From CAWJPW01 sp963844845 (GTDB lineage Bacteria > Acidobacteriota > Thermoanaerobaculia > Thermoanaerobaculales > Sulfomarinibacteraceae), in NCBI GenBank assembly GCA_963844845.1, contig CAWJPW010000004.1, positions 7,350 through 71,349 of the forward strand: a stretch of 64,000 nucleotides of DNA, written 5' to 3'. The notes under the pieces are model-generated. The model worked only from the letters and a program-made list of their open reading frames with translations. It was not told the DNA's origin and did not search any database. Shown here one piece after another: positions 1-8,814 of the stretch. A program made the translations under genes and the position numbers. The first letter of the stretch is position 1; each line of letters opens with the position of its first letter.

Positions 1-1
1 C

Positions 2-802
2 CTCTTCGTGAGCACCGGCCTCGATCTCGAGATGTGGGTCCCGGCGCTGGTGGAGAAGGCCGGCAACCGGCGCATCGTGGAAGGGGGACCCGGCTACGTG
101 TCCGCCTCCACCGGCGTGACCCTGCTGCAGAAGCCGACGACGGTCTCCCGTCTGGGCGGTGACATCCACGTCTTCGGCAACCCGCACATCGCCACCTCGC
201 CCATCAACGCCAAGATCATCGCCCGCAACATCACGACCGGGCTGTGCAACGTGGACGCTGCCGGCTGTGCCGCCTACCGCGCCAACCTGGCCGCCTTCGA
301 ACAGGACACGAACCGCCGCCTCTACGGTGACAAGCTGGTGGCGGCCCTGGGTGCCGAGGTGCTCGACCAGCTGGCCCTCTCCGGGCAGCTGATCCCCTTC
401 CTGCGCGAGCACGGGCAGCTCGATCTCCTGGGCGGGTGGCTCGCCCGGGGCATGGCCTTCCGGGACCACGAGATCATCTGCTACCACGAGCAGTGGGTCT
501 ACTTCACCCGGCTGTTCGGGCTCAAGGTCGTGGACTTCGTCGAGCCCAAGCCGGGGATCCCACCCACCGCACGCCACGTGGCCGAGCTCATCGACGAGAT
601 CCAAAACGGGCACGTCAAGGTCCTGCTCTCCGCCGACTACCACGACCCGAACGCCCCTCGAGCCATCGCCCAGCGCACCGGCATCACCGTCGTGAGCATG
701 CCGGTTCAGCCGGGTGAGGAGGGTGTCGTGACCTTCGCCGACCTGATCGACCTCTGGGTGAACCACCTCGCCACCGCCTTCGACGGTGAAGGGGCCTCAT
801 GA
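2..802 (+). CDS. Metal (Zn/Mn-type) ABC transporter substrate-binding protein, 5' truncated
   Basis: Periplasmic or lipid-anchored solute-binding protein of the ZnuA/MntA cluster, which hands a divalent metal to an ABC permease. The frame is open to the first base, so the signal peptide and N-terminal part lie outside the window. Candidate metal ligands are the His of FGNPHIATSP, the His of CYHEQW and the Asp of SADYHDP, in the order and spacing of the family. The C-terminal lobe (VKVLLSADYHD, then GITVVSMPVQPG) is typical. The stop overlaps the start of the next permease gene in ATGA, so the two are translationally coupled. Which metal is carried cannot be told. Confidence 0.85.
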   Translation, partial: LFVSTGLDLEMWVPALVEKAGNRRIVEGGPGYVSASTGVTLLQKPTTVSRLGGDIHVFGNPHIATSPINAKIIARNITTGLCNVDAAGCAAYRANLAAFEQDTNRRLYGDKLVAALGAEVLDQLALSGQLIPFLREHGQLDLLGGWLARGMAFRDHEIICYHEQWVYFTRLFGLKVVDFVEPKPGIPPTARHVAELIDEIQNGHVKVLLSADYHDPNAPRAIAQRTGITVVSMPVQPGEEGVVTFADLIDLWVNHLATAFDGEGAS

Positions 803-1680
803 TGGAGATGCTCGCGTTCCTCGCCGCGCCGTTCGCCGCCTGCTTCGTGCTGGTGGGGATCCACTCGTACTTTGGCATTCACGTGATCGAGCGGCGGGTC
901 CTTTTCGTCGACCTGGCGGTGGCGCAGTTCGCCGCCCTCGGCGCGGTGGTTGGCTTCGCCTTCGGGCATCATCCGGGCAGCAGCGGCTCGACCCTGTACA
1001 GCATGGCCTTCGCGGTGGTAGCGGCAGGGGTCTTCGCGGTGACGAGGATGCGGCACGAGCACATTCCCCAGGAGGCGATCATCGGCATCACCTTCGTGGT
1101 GGCGTCCGCCCTCGCCATCCTGGTGGCCGACAAGGCGCCCGAAGGGGCCGAGACCATCAAGGAGACGCTGGCCGGGACCCTGCTGTGGGTGACCTGGCCC
1201 ACGGTGATCAAGGACCTGGTGATCTACTCGGCGGTGGGGCTCTTCCACTGGCTGCTGCGCGACCGCTTCCTGCTCATCTCCCTGGACCCCGACGAGGCCT
1301 TCCGGAGGGGCTGGTGGGTGCGCTGGTGGGACTTCCTCTTCTACCTCACCTTCGGCGTGATCATCACCTTCTCGGTGCAGATCGGCGGCGTGCTGATGGT
1401 CTTCAGTTACCTGGTCATTCCTGCCTGCGTGGCCATCCTCACGTGCCGGACCATGCGCGCCCGCCTCCTGGTCGGATGGCTCGTCGGGTGGGTGGCCTCG
1501 GCTCTGGGCCTCCTCGCCTCGTACGCCTGGGACTTTCCCACCGGCCCGGCCATCGTGGTGGTTCTGGGCATGGGCCTGGCTGTGGCGGGGGCGGTGGAGC
1601 TGGTACGTCGCCGGAGGGACCCGGGAGTCGAAGCAGAAAGCGCGCTGCAGTCGTCTCAGGCGCAAGGTCGGGTGACGTAA
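799..1680 (+). CDS. Metal ABC transporter permease (ZnuB/MntB family)
   Basis: Inner-membrane permease of about eight hydrophobic segments (293 aa) that forms the channel of a metal importer with the upstream binding protein. The N-terminal segment FLAAPFAACFVLVGIHSYFG and the later QIGGVLMVFSYLVIPA follow the ABC-3 permease pattern. The start lies in the ATGATG at the end of the preceding gene, with a 4-nt overlap. No ATPase gene follows; downstream there is only a short gap and a convergent gene, so the ATPase should lie upstream of the window or elsewhere. The last 25 residues are charged and cytoplasmic. Confidence 0.85.
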   Translation: MMEMLAFLAAPFAACFVLVGIHSYFGIHVIERRVLFVDLAVAQFAALGAVVGFAFGHHPGSSGSTLYSMAFAVVAAGVFAVTRMRHEHIPQEAIIGITFVVASALAILVADKAPEGAETIKETLAGTLLWVTWPTVIKDLVIYSAVGLFHWLLRDRFLLISLDPDEAFRRGWWVRWWDFLFYLTFGVIITFSVQIGGVLMVFSYLVIPACVAILTCRTMRARLLVGWLVGWVASALGLLASYAWDFPTGPAIVVVLGMGLAVAGAVELVRRRRDPGVEAESALQSSQAQGRVT

Positions 1681-1834
1681 AAAGGAAGCAGCTGAGGGTC
1701 CTGCCCCTGGGTTGGTGGGGGCTGATGGTGGCGTGGGCGGCCGTCGCGCCGGCCTGCCGAGAGGACTGGACAACACCCTCAACTCGGTGCGGCGCGTCGG
1801 ACGACGGGGCGCCCCACGCTTCGCTCTTTGCTCT

Positions 1835-2920
1835 TCAGTCCTTACCATCCGTGAACCGTGCCGCGTGCGTGCCGCCCCGCTCGCGGAGCAGGAGCGCTCT
1901 CCTCTGCTCCACGTTCCTCCGCCAGATGGGAACGAAGGCGGCGAAGTCGCAGAGGAGGTCATCGAGCTGGCCCATGAGTCGGCCCATGCGCTCGGCAAAG
2001 ACCTCCTCTATGGCAGCGGTGCTTTGGCCGTCGCCGCCGCCGGCGAGCCGTGCCAGTGCCGCCACCGCCGCATCGTGCACCTCGCGTATCGAGTGGGCGA
2101 GCTGGGGGATATCCTCCGCGTAGTGCGACAGGAGATCGAGCTCGTCCAGGCGGATGCCGCGGAGACCTCGCACCCGCCTGATGTCCGGGACGAGGGAGGC
2201 TACGAGCCCGTCCAGGAAGCTCTCGGTGAGGTCCCAGGCGGCCGGCTCGGGCAGGTGCCCGCCATCAGCCAGGCCGCGGGCGGGCCGTCGCAGGAGGATG
2301 ACGCGCTCCCGGTCGACACGCAGGGCGCGGTCCTCCAGGCGCGCCACCGACTCGTGCAGCCACTCGGCCTCGTCCACGTCGCGGGTGAAGCTGCGCGAGA
2401 GGAAGTAGTCGGCGTCGTGCTGGCTGCGCGGGTCAGCGGCCATGAAGTTGCCGAAGATGTCCTGGAGGAAGTCCAGGAGCTTGCCGATCGCGACGCACAG
2501 GAGCTTGCGGAGATCCTGGCTTGCTTCGTCGGGAATCTCCTCGGGGTGGTTGTCGAGCTCCTGCAGCACCGTGCGGTCGAGCATGCCGAGGCCGTACTCT
2601 CCGGCCTGTCGGGCCGACTCGAGGGCCGGGATGCGGGAGGGCCCGCGCAGCAGCGGCACGACCTCGGAGCGTAGCGTCTCGGTGACCCCCCGGACCTGGC
2701 TCCAGATCTCCTGCAGGCGGCGTGGCGAGCAGTGGAGGATGGCGTAGTTGGACTCGTGCACATCCTCCAGGCCGCGGATCGCGGCGAGCAGGACCCGGAT
2801 GCGCGGATTCTGCCAGGTGATGCGCTCCAGCGCCCACTCGGCGGCCGTGACACCCTCGGGAAGGGTGACGTGAAGGCTGAGGCGCGGACGCCTCGTGTGG
2901 TTGTCCCGTCGTTGACGCAT
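1835..2920 (-). CDS. Uncharacterised soluble helical protein
   Basis: 361-aa protein of unknown function. I chose the ATG at 2920 because GAGGAAA sits about 6 nt upstream; the frame stays open to 3061, but that extension is basic, Pro-rich and looks untranslated. The protein has no signal peptide or membrane segment, is rich in Leu, Arg, Asp and Glu, and reads as mostly long helices. Recognisable stretches are RPRLSLHVTLPEGVTAAEWA near the N-terminus and SHYAEDIPQLAHSIREVH near the C-terminus; I recognise no catalytic motif. It is convergent with the metal permease and divergent from the phosphofructokinase gene. Codon use matches the neighbours, so it is very likely real. Confidence 0.7.
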   Translation of the reverse strand: MRQRRDNHTRRPRLSLHVTLPEGVTAAEWALERITWQNPRIRVLLAAIRGLEDVHESNYAILHCSPRRLQEIWSQVRGVTETLRSEVVPLLRGPSRIPALESARQAGEYGLGMLDRTVLQELDNHPEEIPDEASQDLRKLLCVAIGKLLDFLQDIFGNFMAADPRSQHDADYFLSRSFTRDVDEAEWLHESVARLEDRALRVDRERVILLRRPARGLADGGHLPEPAAWDLTESFLDGLVASLVPDIRRVRGLRGIRLDELDLLSHYAEDIPQLAHSIREVHDAAVAALARLAGGGDGQSTAAIEEVFAERMGRLMGQLDDLLCDFAAFVPIWRRNVEQRRALLLRERGGTHAARFTDGKD

Positions 2921-3060
2921 CAGGTTTCCTCGGGTCCCCGGCCCGTCACCAGAATAGTCTGTCGGGTGCCGGACTGGAACACTGGGGCAGCATGGTGCAC
3001 TCCCTTGGATGCGGACGAGGCGGTTTGCCGGGAATGGGCATTGCGGTGTAGCGTGCTCCA

Positions 3061-5313
3061 ATGAACGTGAACGGGCGAACGATACGGATTGCGGTGCTGA
3101 CCAGCGGAGGCGACGCGCCGGGCATGAACGCGGCGGTACGGGCGGTGGTGCGCACCGGACTCGATGCGGGCGCCGAGGTCGTCGCGGTGTACGAGGGTTA
3201 CAGCGGCCTCGTGGATGGGGGTGAGTACCTCCGCCCGATGGCCTGGGACTCGGTGGGCGGAATCCTCCCCAAGGGCGGCACCGTGATCGGCACTGGGCGG
3301 TGCCGCGAGTTCCTCTCGCCGGACGGGCGGTATCGTGCGGTACGGACCCTGCTACGCAACGAGATCAGCCGGCTCGTGGTCATCGGCGGAGATGGGAGCC
3401 TCACTGGAGCGCTCCGGCTCCGCCACGAGTGGGCCGAGCACGCGGCCGCACTGGTGGCCGCGGGCGAGGTCGCGCCCGCGGTGCTCGGCCGCCACCCAGG
3501 GCTGATCCTCACGGGAGTTCCGGCATCCATCGACAATGACATCTACGGCAGCGACATGACGATCGGCGCCGACTCGGCGCTGCACCGCATCACCGAAGCC
3601 GTGGACAGCATCTCGAGCACCGCCACCAGCCATCAGCGAACGTTCGTGGTGGAGACCATGGGTCGGCGGTGCGGGTATCTGGCAGTGATGGGAGCGCTGG
3701 CCACGGGCGCCGACTGGGTGTTGATACCGGAGACTCCGCCCGAGGTGCCGGACTGGCGCCGAACGATGATGGAGAGCCTCGAGGCCGGGCGGCGTGCGGG
3801 GCGCCGGGACAGCATCGTGATCGTGGCCGAAGGCGCGCAGGACGCCGACGGACGCCGGATCACCTCCATCGACGTCCGTGACGCCCTGGAGGAGCTGCTG
3901 GGTGAGGAGGTGCGGCTCACCATCCTCGGCCACGTCCAGCGCGGGGGCTCGCCGTCGGCCTATGACCGGTACTTGAGCACGGTGCTGGGGCACGCGGCAG
4001 TGACACAGACGCTATCGGCGACGTCCGAGGAGGTGCCGCAGATGGTCGGGGTGCGGTCGGGCGCGATCGCGCTCACCTCCCTTGAGGAATGCGTGGGCGT
4101 AACCAGAGAGGTGGTCGCCGCAGTGGACGCCCGCGACTCGGCCCGGGCCCTGCAGCTGCGTGGCGCCGGCTTTCGGGAGGCGTTTCACACCCTCAGAATC
4201 CTGGTGCGGTCGCTGCCGCATCCGCCCGAACAGGGGCAGCGTCGGCTCCGCCTGGCGGTGGTCCATTCCGGCGGCCTCGCTCCCGGGATGAACACCGCCG
4301 TGCGGGTCGCGGTGCGCATGGGGCTCGATCGTGGCCACACCATGCTGGGGGTGCGCAACGGCTTCGCTGGCCTCATCGGCGGCGACCTCGAGGAGATGGG
4401 GTGGATGAGCATGCGCGGGTGGGCCTCGCTCGGCGGCGCGGAGCTGGGGACCAACCGCAAGATCCCGGCGGGCAAGGATCTGTACGCGATCGCGCGGACC
4501 ATCGAGCAGCACGGCATCGACGGGCTTATGGTGATCGGGGGATGGAGCGCTTACGAGTCGGTGTCCCGCCTGTTCGCTGAGCGGGACGACTACCCGGCCT
4601 TTCAGATGCCCATCGTGGTCCTCCCCGCGACCATCGACAACAACCTTCCGGGTGCCGAGATCTCGGTGGGGGCGGACACCGCGCTCAACAGCATCGTCAG
4701 CGCGGTGGACAAGATCAAGCAGTCGGCGGTGGCCTCGCAACGGTGCTTCGTGGTCGAGGTGATGGGGCGGCACTGTGGCTTCCTCGCCCTCATGAGCGGG
4801 CTCGCCACCGGGGCGGAGCGGGTCTACCTCAACGAGGAGGGGGTCACCCTCGACGACCTGCGCACCGACCTGCAGCACCTGCGAGAGGGCTTCCTGGGCG
4901 GCAAGCGGCTCGGGTTGGTGATCCGCAACGAGCTCGCCAATTCTATCTACACGACCAACTTCATGGCGTCGCTCCTGGGCGAGGAGGGCGCCGAGCTGTT
5001 CGAGGTTCGCCAGGCGATCCTGGGTCACCTCCAGCAGGGTGGCAACCCCACGCCTTTCGACCGCATCCAGGCCAGCCGGCTGGCCGCTCGCTGCACCGAG
5101 TGGATATTGGAGGAAGCCATGGGCGGCCGGGACGGTGTGGTGTTCATCGGGGCGGCCGGTGGCGCTACCGGGATGACCAGCTTCGAGGACTTCCCGCGGC
5201 TCATCGACGCCGAGCACCAGCGGCCCCGGGAGCAGTGGTGGATGGCGTTGCGGCCCATCGCCCGGATCCTCGCCCAGCCAGGTCCCAGCGCGGACGTACC
5301 ACCTGGCGGCTAG
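3061..5313 (+). CDS. Fused double 6-phosphofructokinase (two PFK domains in tandem)
   Basis: 750-aa protein with two complete PFK folds, residues 7-375 and 396-740; ordinary bacterial PfkA is about 320 aa. PFK phosphorylates fructose 6-phosphate to the 1,6-bisphosphate in glycolysis. The N-half keeps the active site: GGDGS (109-113, the Gly form typical of ATP use), PASIDND (154-160, with both Asp of TIDND and Ser for Thr), [9 protein letters not shown]-type loop (200-205) and [13 protein letters not shown] (291-303). The C-half has GGWSAY (493-498) in place of GGDGS and PATIDNN (522-528), with the last Asp now Asn, while keeping MGRHCG (568-573) and the sugar-phosphate loop. This resembles the catalytic/regulatory division of eukaryotic PFK. 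No clear ribosome site precedes the ATG. Confidence 0.9.
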   Translation: [750 protein letters not shown]

Positions 5314-5325
5314 CCGCCAGGTGGT
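5298..5325. terminator. Perfect 28-bp palindrome shared by two convergent stop codons
   Basis: The 28 bases are an exact palindrome centred on CTAG. The central CTAG supplies the TAG stop of the phosphofructokinase gene on plus and the TAG stop of the DUF4235 gene on minus. As a result both proteins end in Pro-Pro-Gly-Gly. As RNA, either strand folds into a 12-13 bp G+C-rich stem, so it could act as a bidirectional terminator or 3'-end stabiliser. There is no T-tract, so Rho-independent termination is unproven. Confidence 0.6.
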
Positions 5326-5600
5326 GGGCTGCCGGTGACCTCGTACCAGATGGTGGCGGCGCCGCGAGTGGCGAGGAGGCGGGCCACCTCCACGGTGGCA
5401 GCGGCCGCCACGGTCCACGCAACCGCCTCGGCAAGGCTCACGTCGTGGGCGCTGGGGTCGACAGGGGGCTCCTCGCCGCGGGCACGACGCCAGCCCGCGG
5501 TGAGGGCGCGACGGGCGAGCACGGCGGCAGTGATCGCGGCCCCTGCGGCGACCATCGACCATGCCTTGCGTTGGGCGAACCTGGTGATCGAACCTGCCAT
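5310..5600 (-). CDS. DUF4235-like small membrane protein
   Basis: 96-aa protein with two hydrophobic segments (about residues 14-32 and 58-75) separated by an acidic, Pro-containing loop. The sequence ends in a motif (AATIWYEVTG) characteristic of DUF4235 proteins, small envelope proteins of unknown function. I chose the ATG at 5600 because GGAGGT lies about 5 nt upstream; the frame stays open to 5720, but that part is basic and non-conserved in character. It is convergent with the phosphofructokinase gene and shares its terminal palindrome. Confidence 0.65.
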   Translation of the reverse strand: MAGSITRFAQRKAWSMVAAGAAITAAVLARRALTAGWRRARGEEPPVDPSAHDVSLAEAVAWTVAAAATVEVARLLATRGAATIWYEVTGSPPPGG

Positions 5601-5859
5601 CGGGGACCTCCGGCGGCGGCAACCTCGCTGGGGCCGGGGCCATTCCAGGGAGCTCGATCTCGTTGGGCTGACCTGGTCCCGTGCAGTGAAAGGACATCTC
5701 ATGCAGTACTCGCGGTTCATGCATCTCGAGGACGCGCTGGCTGCGGTGGACCAACTGCTCGGCGACGATCACCTCGCCGCCCCGGTACGAGCCGCATCCC
5801 GTGCTCGGGCATAACCGAAGAGGGACGCGCTACTCTGGGCCGCGGCACGAGGAGGCGGC

Positions 5860-6510
5860 ATGAGCACTCTGACCCTGGTCATCGGCGACAAGAACCTCTC
5901 GTCCTGGTCCATGCGGGCGTGGCTCGCCCTCAAGCGCACCGGGGCGGACTTCCAGGAGATCCTCATTCCCCTGGACCAAGCGGACACGAAGTCACGGATT
6001 CTCGAGCACTCGCCGTCGGGGCGGGTACCGTTGCTGCGCCACGGCGAGGTCGTGGTGTGGGACTCCCTGGCCATCTGTGAGCACCTGGCGGAGGCCTTCC
6101 CCGAGGCCCGGCTCTGGCCTGCCGACCCGGCGGCGCGCGCCACCGCCCGAGCGGTCTCGTCCGAGATGCACTCGGGCTTCCAGGCGCTGCGTACCCACAT
6201 GCCCATGAATCTCCGCGCCTCACTGCCCGCTCCGCTGGATGCTCCGGGGCTGGTCGAGGACATCGAGCGGGTCACCACGCTGTGGGAGGAATGCCGAGCG
6301 CGTGCTGCCGACGCCGGCCGATTCCTCTTCGGCGGCTTCACCGTCGCCGATGCGTTCTTCGCCCCGGTAGTGAGCCGCTTCCGCACCTACGGGGTGGCCC
6401 CCGGGGGCGGAGCAGGCGCCTACATGGAGGCCGTGTGGTCCGAGCCGGTGGTCCGGGAGTGGGCGGACGCGGCGCTGGCCGAGGCGTGGAGCCGGCAGGA
6501 CCATGAGTGA
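5860..6510 (+). CDS. Glutathione S-transferase family protein
   Basis: 216-aa cytosolic protein with the two-domain GST layout: thioredoxin-like N-domain (residues 1-80) and helical C-domain. SSWSMRAW (14-21) is the active-site loop with candidate catalytic Ser, GRVPLL (54-59) carries the cis-Pro, and WDSLAICEHLAE (67-78) holds the residues that bind the glutathione gamma-glutamyl group. Helix N-cap motif FTVADAFFAP lies near 160. The ATG at 5860 follows GAGGAGGCGGC. The next gene starts inside its stop region (8-nt overlap), so the two are probably cotranscribed. Its substrate cannot be predicted. Confidence 0.85.
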   Translation: MSTLTLVIGDKNLSSWSMRAWLALKRTGADFQEILIPLDQADTKSRILEHSPSGRVPLLRHGEVVVWDSLAICEHLAEAFPEARLWPADPAARATARAVSSEMHSGFQALRTHMPMNLRASLPAPLDAPGLVEDIERVTTLWEECRARAADAGRFLFGGFTVADAFFAPVVSRFRTYGVAPGGGAGAYMEAVWSEPVVREWADAALAEAWSRQDHE

Positions 6511-7273
6511 GGCGCAGCAGCTGCCGGACGTCTCAGGCGTGACGCCCGAGCCGCCTCGTCCGTTCGGGCTGGGCGCCACCATGGGGCTCGGGCTCGCGGT
6601 GATGGTTGTCTTTATCGGAATGCAGGTCGCGGTTCTCGCGGTCTTCGTTGCGGTGAGGATGCACAGCGGCACGGCAGGGAGCCTCTCGGACGCGATCCAG
6701 CACCTCGGCGCCAATGGTCTCGTCCTCGCCGTCTCCTCGCTGGCGTCCACCGTGCCGGCGCTGGCCATGCTCGTGCTCATCTGCCGTGCTCGGGGCTGGA
6801 CGGCCAAGGCGTACCTCGGCCTGAAGCGGCCGGCCGCCCCTCAGCTGGTGGTCTGGCTCGGGGTGCTGGCGGCGGCGGTGCTCGCCTTTGACCTCGGCAG
6901 CCTTCTCGCGGGCGAGGCGGTGGTTCCCGAGTTCATGACGCAGGCGTTGCGTAGCGCCGGTTCGTTGCCGCTTCTCCTCCTCGCCCTGCTGGTGGCCGCC
7001 CCCTTCTTCGAGGAGCTCTTCTTCCGCGGGTTCCTGTTCAGAGGCCTGCAAGCCTCGGCCCTCGGCGGCAGCGGCGCGGTGATCCTGACCGCCGTGGCAT
7101 GGGCATCGCTGCACCTGCAGTACGATGCCTTTCACATGGGGATCGTGCTCCTGAGCGGGCTCCTCCTCGGAGTCGCGCGGCTTCGCACCGGGTCCGCCAA
7201 CCTGACCGTGATCATGCACGCGGCGATGAACCTCATCGCCGTGATTGAGACAGCGGTAGTGTTGCACGGCTAA
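6503..7273 (+). CDS. CPBP-family intramembrane glutamic endopeptidase
   Basis: 256-aa polytopic membrane protein (about seven or eight segments) of the CPBP/Abi family, related to the CAAX protease Rce1. Catalytic motifs are FFEELFFRGFL with Glu170-Glu171 and Arg175, WASLHL with His204, and HAAMN with His239 and Asn243. Members act inside the membrane on prenylated proteins, in bacteriocin immunity or as adaptors; the role here is unknown. The start overlaps the end of the GST gene. Confidence 0.85.
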   Translation: MSEAQQLPDVSGVTPEPPRPFGLGATMGLGLAVMVVFIGMQVAVLAVFVAVRMHSGTAGSLSDAIQHLGANGLVLAVSSLASTVPALAMLVLICRARGWTAKAYLGLKRPAAPQLVVWLGVLAAAVLAFDLGSLLAGEAVVPEFMTQALRSAGSLPLLLLALLVAAPFFEELFFRGFLFRGLQASALGGSGAVILTAVAWASLHLQYDAFHMGIVLLSGLLLGVARLRTGSANLTVIMHAAMNLIAVIETAVVLHG

Positions 7274-7336
7274 AGGGCACGCGGCCATGCTAGCCTTCTG
7301 CGTCGACCGCGGAGCCGGTTGTTCGGAGGGCTGAAG

Positions 7337-8680
7337 ATGGTGGGTCGCTCGTTCAGGTTGATGCTGACTGGAGTGATGCTGACGATAGCGGCCGCTCCCG
7401 CCGGGGCGCGGGCGCTGGAGCGTCCGTCGATCGTGGTGGTGACGGTTGACGCATTGCGGGCGGATCGCGTCTCCGCCTACGGCTACGAGCGCCCGACGAC
7501 CCCGAGCATCGACCGTATTTTGAGCCGGGGCGTGCGTTTCACGGCGGCGCACACGGTGGAGCCGCTCACCGCCCCGTCGCTCACCTCGATGCTCACCAGC
7601 CTGCCGCCAGAGGACCACGGTACGACCCGCAACGGCCTGCGCATGGCGCCGGGTCTCGGCTCGCTGCCCAAGCTCCTGGCCAAGCTCGGCTGGCGCACCG
7701 CGGCGTTCGTGGGCAACTGGACACTGAAGGACAACCTCACCGGGCTGGGCGAGCACTTCGAGGAGTACGAGGGCGTGTTTTCGCGACGCCGGTGGTTTGG
7801 CCTGTTCAATCGCGAGGCCACCGCCGAGGACCTCACCGACGCGGCGCTGGAGTGGGTGCGGGGCGAGCAGGCGCAGCGCGGTGCGGCCCCATTCTTTCTC
7901 TGGGTTCACTACGTCGAGCCCCATGCACCGTACCGCTACCACTCGGAGGAGGGCGCAAGGCTGGGCATCTCGGAGAACGCCGGTCGGAGCGGTCGCTACG
8001 ACACCGAGGTCGCGGCCGCCGATCACCAGCTCGGCCGGCTGTTGGACCAGCTGCACAAGCTGGTCCCCGCCGAACGTCTCATGGTCGTCGTCGGCGCCGA
8101 CCACGGCGAGAGCCTGGGTGAGCACGGGTACTGGGGACACGGGCGGCACCTGTACGAACCGACGCTGTGGATTCCCATGGGGCTCTCGTGGCCCGGGCAT
8201 GTCGAGGCGCGCACCAGCGACGCTCCGGCGCTGATCACCGACCTCGCGCCGACGGTGCTCGGGCTGATGGGAGTCCCGGTCCCCGGGGCGTTCACCGGGC
8301 GCGACTGGAGCGCTCCGCTGCTGGGCGGGCCGGCGGGCGGGAGCGATCGCCTCGTGTGCGTTCAGGCCCACAAGGGCGCAGTGAAGCTACGCCACGAGTC
8401 GGACCGCGCGCGCTCCCAGGGCCTCCTCGAGGTGGGCGCCGTGCGCGGTCACCTGAAGGAGCTCTACCGCCTGGAGCCTGGCGCAGTCTCCCGGTACGAC
8501 CTGAAGGCCGACCCCCGTGAGACCCACGATCTCGCGCCTGTCGGGGCCGCTCCCTCCCGGGACCTGGAGGTCTGCATCGGTACGATCCTGGAGGGCCTGG
8601 GGCGCGCTGACGAGCTCGGCGCCGGAGTGCTGGACCAGGACAGCGTGCAGCGCCTCAAAAGCCTCGGGTATCTGGAGTAG
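7337..8680 (+). CDS. Exported sulfatase-fold (alkaline phosphatase superfamily) hydrolase with a Thr nucleophile
   Basis: 447-aa protein with a signal peptide (residues 1-26, hydrophobic core then Ala-rich cleavage region). Metal-binding motifs of the superfamily are present: VTVDALRADR (36-44, Asp38) and GADHGESLGEHG (253-263, Asp255 and His256). At the nucleophile position the sequence is LTAPSLTSML (77-86), where true sulfatases have Cys or Ser in C/S-x-P-x-R for conversion to formylglycine. Thr78 is therefore the likely nucleophile, as in phosphoglycerol and phosphoethanolamine transferases and phosphonate-type hydrolases. It is probably a phosphodiesterase or transferase rather than a sulfatase. 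I chose the ATG at 7337 because CGGAGGG lies 8 nt upstream. Confidence 0.8.
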   Translation: MVGRSFRLMLTGVMLTIAAAPAGARALERPSIVVVTVDALRADRVSAYGYERPTTPSIDRILSRGVRFTAAHTVEPLTAPSLTSMLTSLPPEDHGTTRNGLRMAPGLGSLPKLLAKLGWRTAAFVGNWTLKDNLTGLGEHFEEYEGVFSRRRWFGLFNREATAEDLTDAALEWVRGEQAQRGAAPFFLWVHYVEPHAPYRYHSEEGARLGISENAGRSGRYDTEVAAADHQLGRLLDQLHKLVPAERLMVVVGADHGESLGEHGYWGHGRHLYEPTLWIPMGLSWPGHVEARTSDAPALITDLAPTVLGLMGVPVPGAFTGRDWSAPLLGGPAGGSDRLVCVQAHKGAVKLRHESDRARSQGLLEVGAVRGHLKELYRLEPGAVSRYDLKADPRETHDLAPVGAAPSRDLEVCIGTILEGLGRADELGAGVLDQDSVQRLKSLGYLE

Positions 8681-8814
8681 CGGGCCCGCGACTCTCGGCG
8701 GTCCTGGGGTGCTGAGGAATGCTCGCGCGGGAGAGCGGCGGTGGGAGAGCGCTCGAAGGCATGAGCCTGGGCCGAGCCTCCGCCATGAGCCTTCAGCGAA
8801 GCATGACAAGCGAG

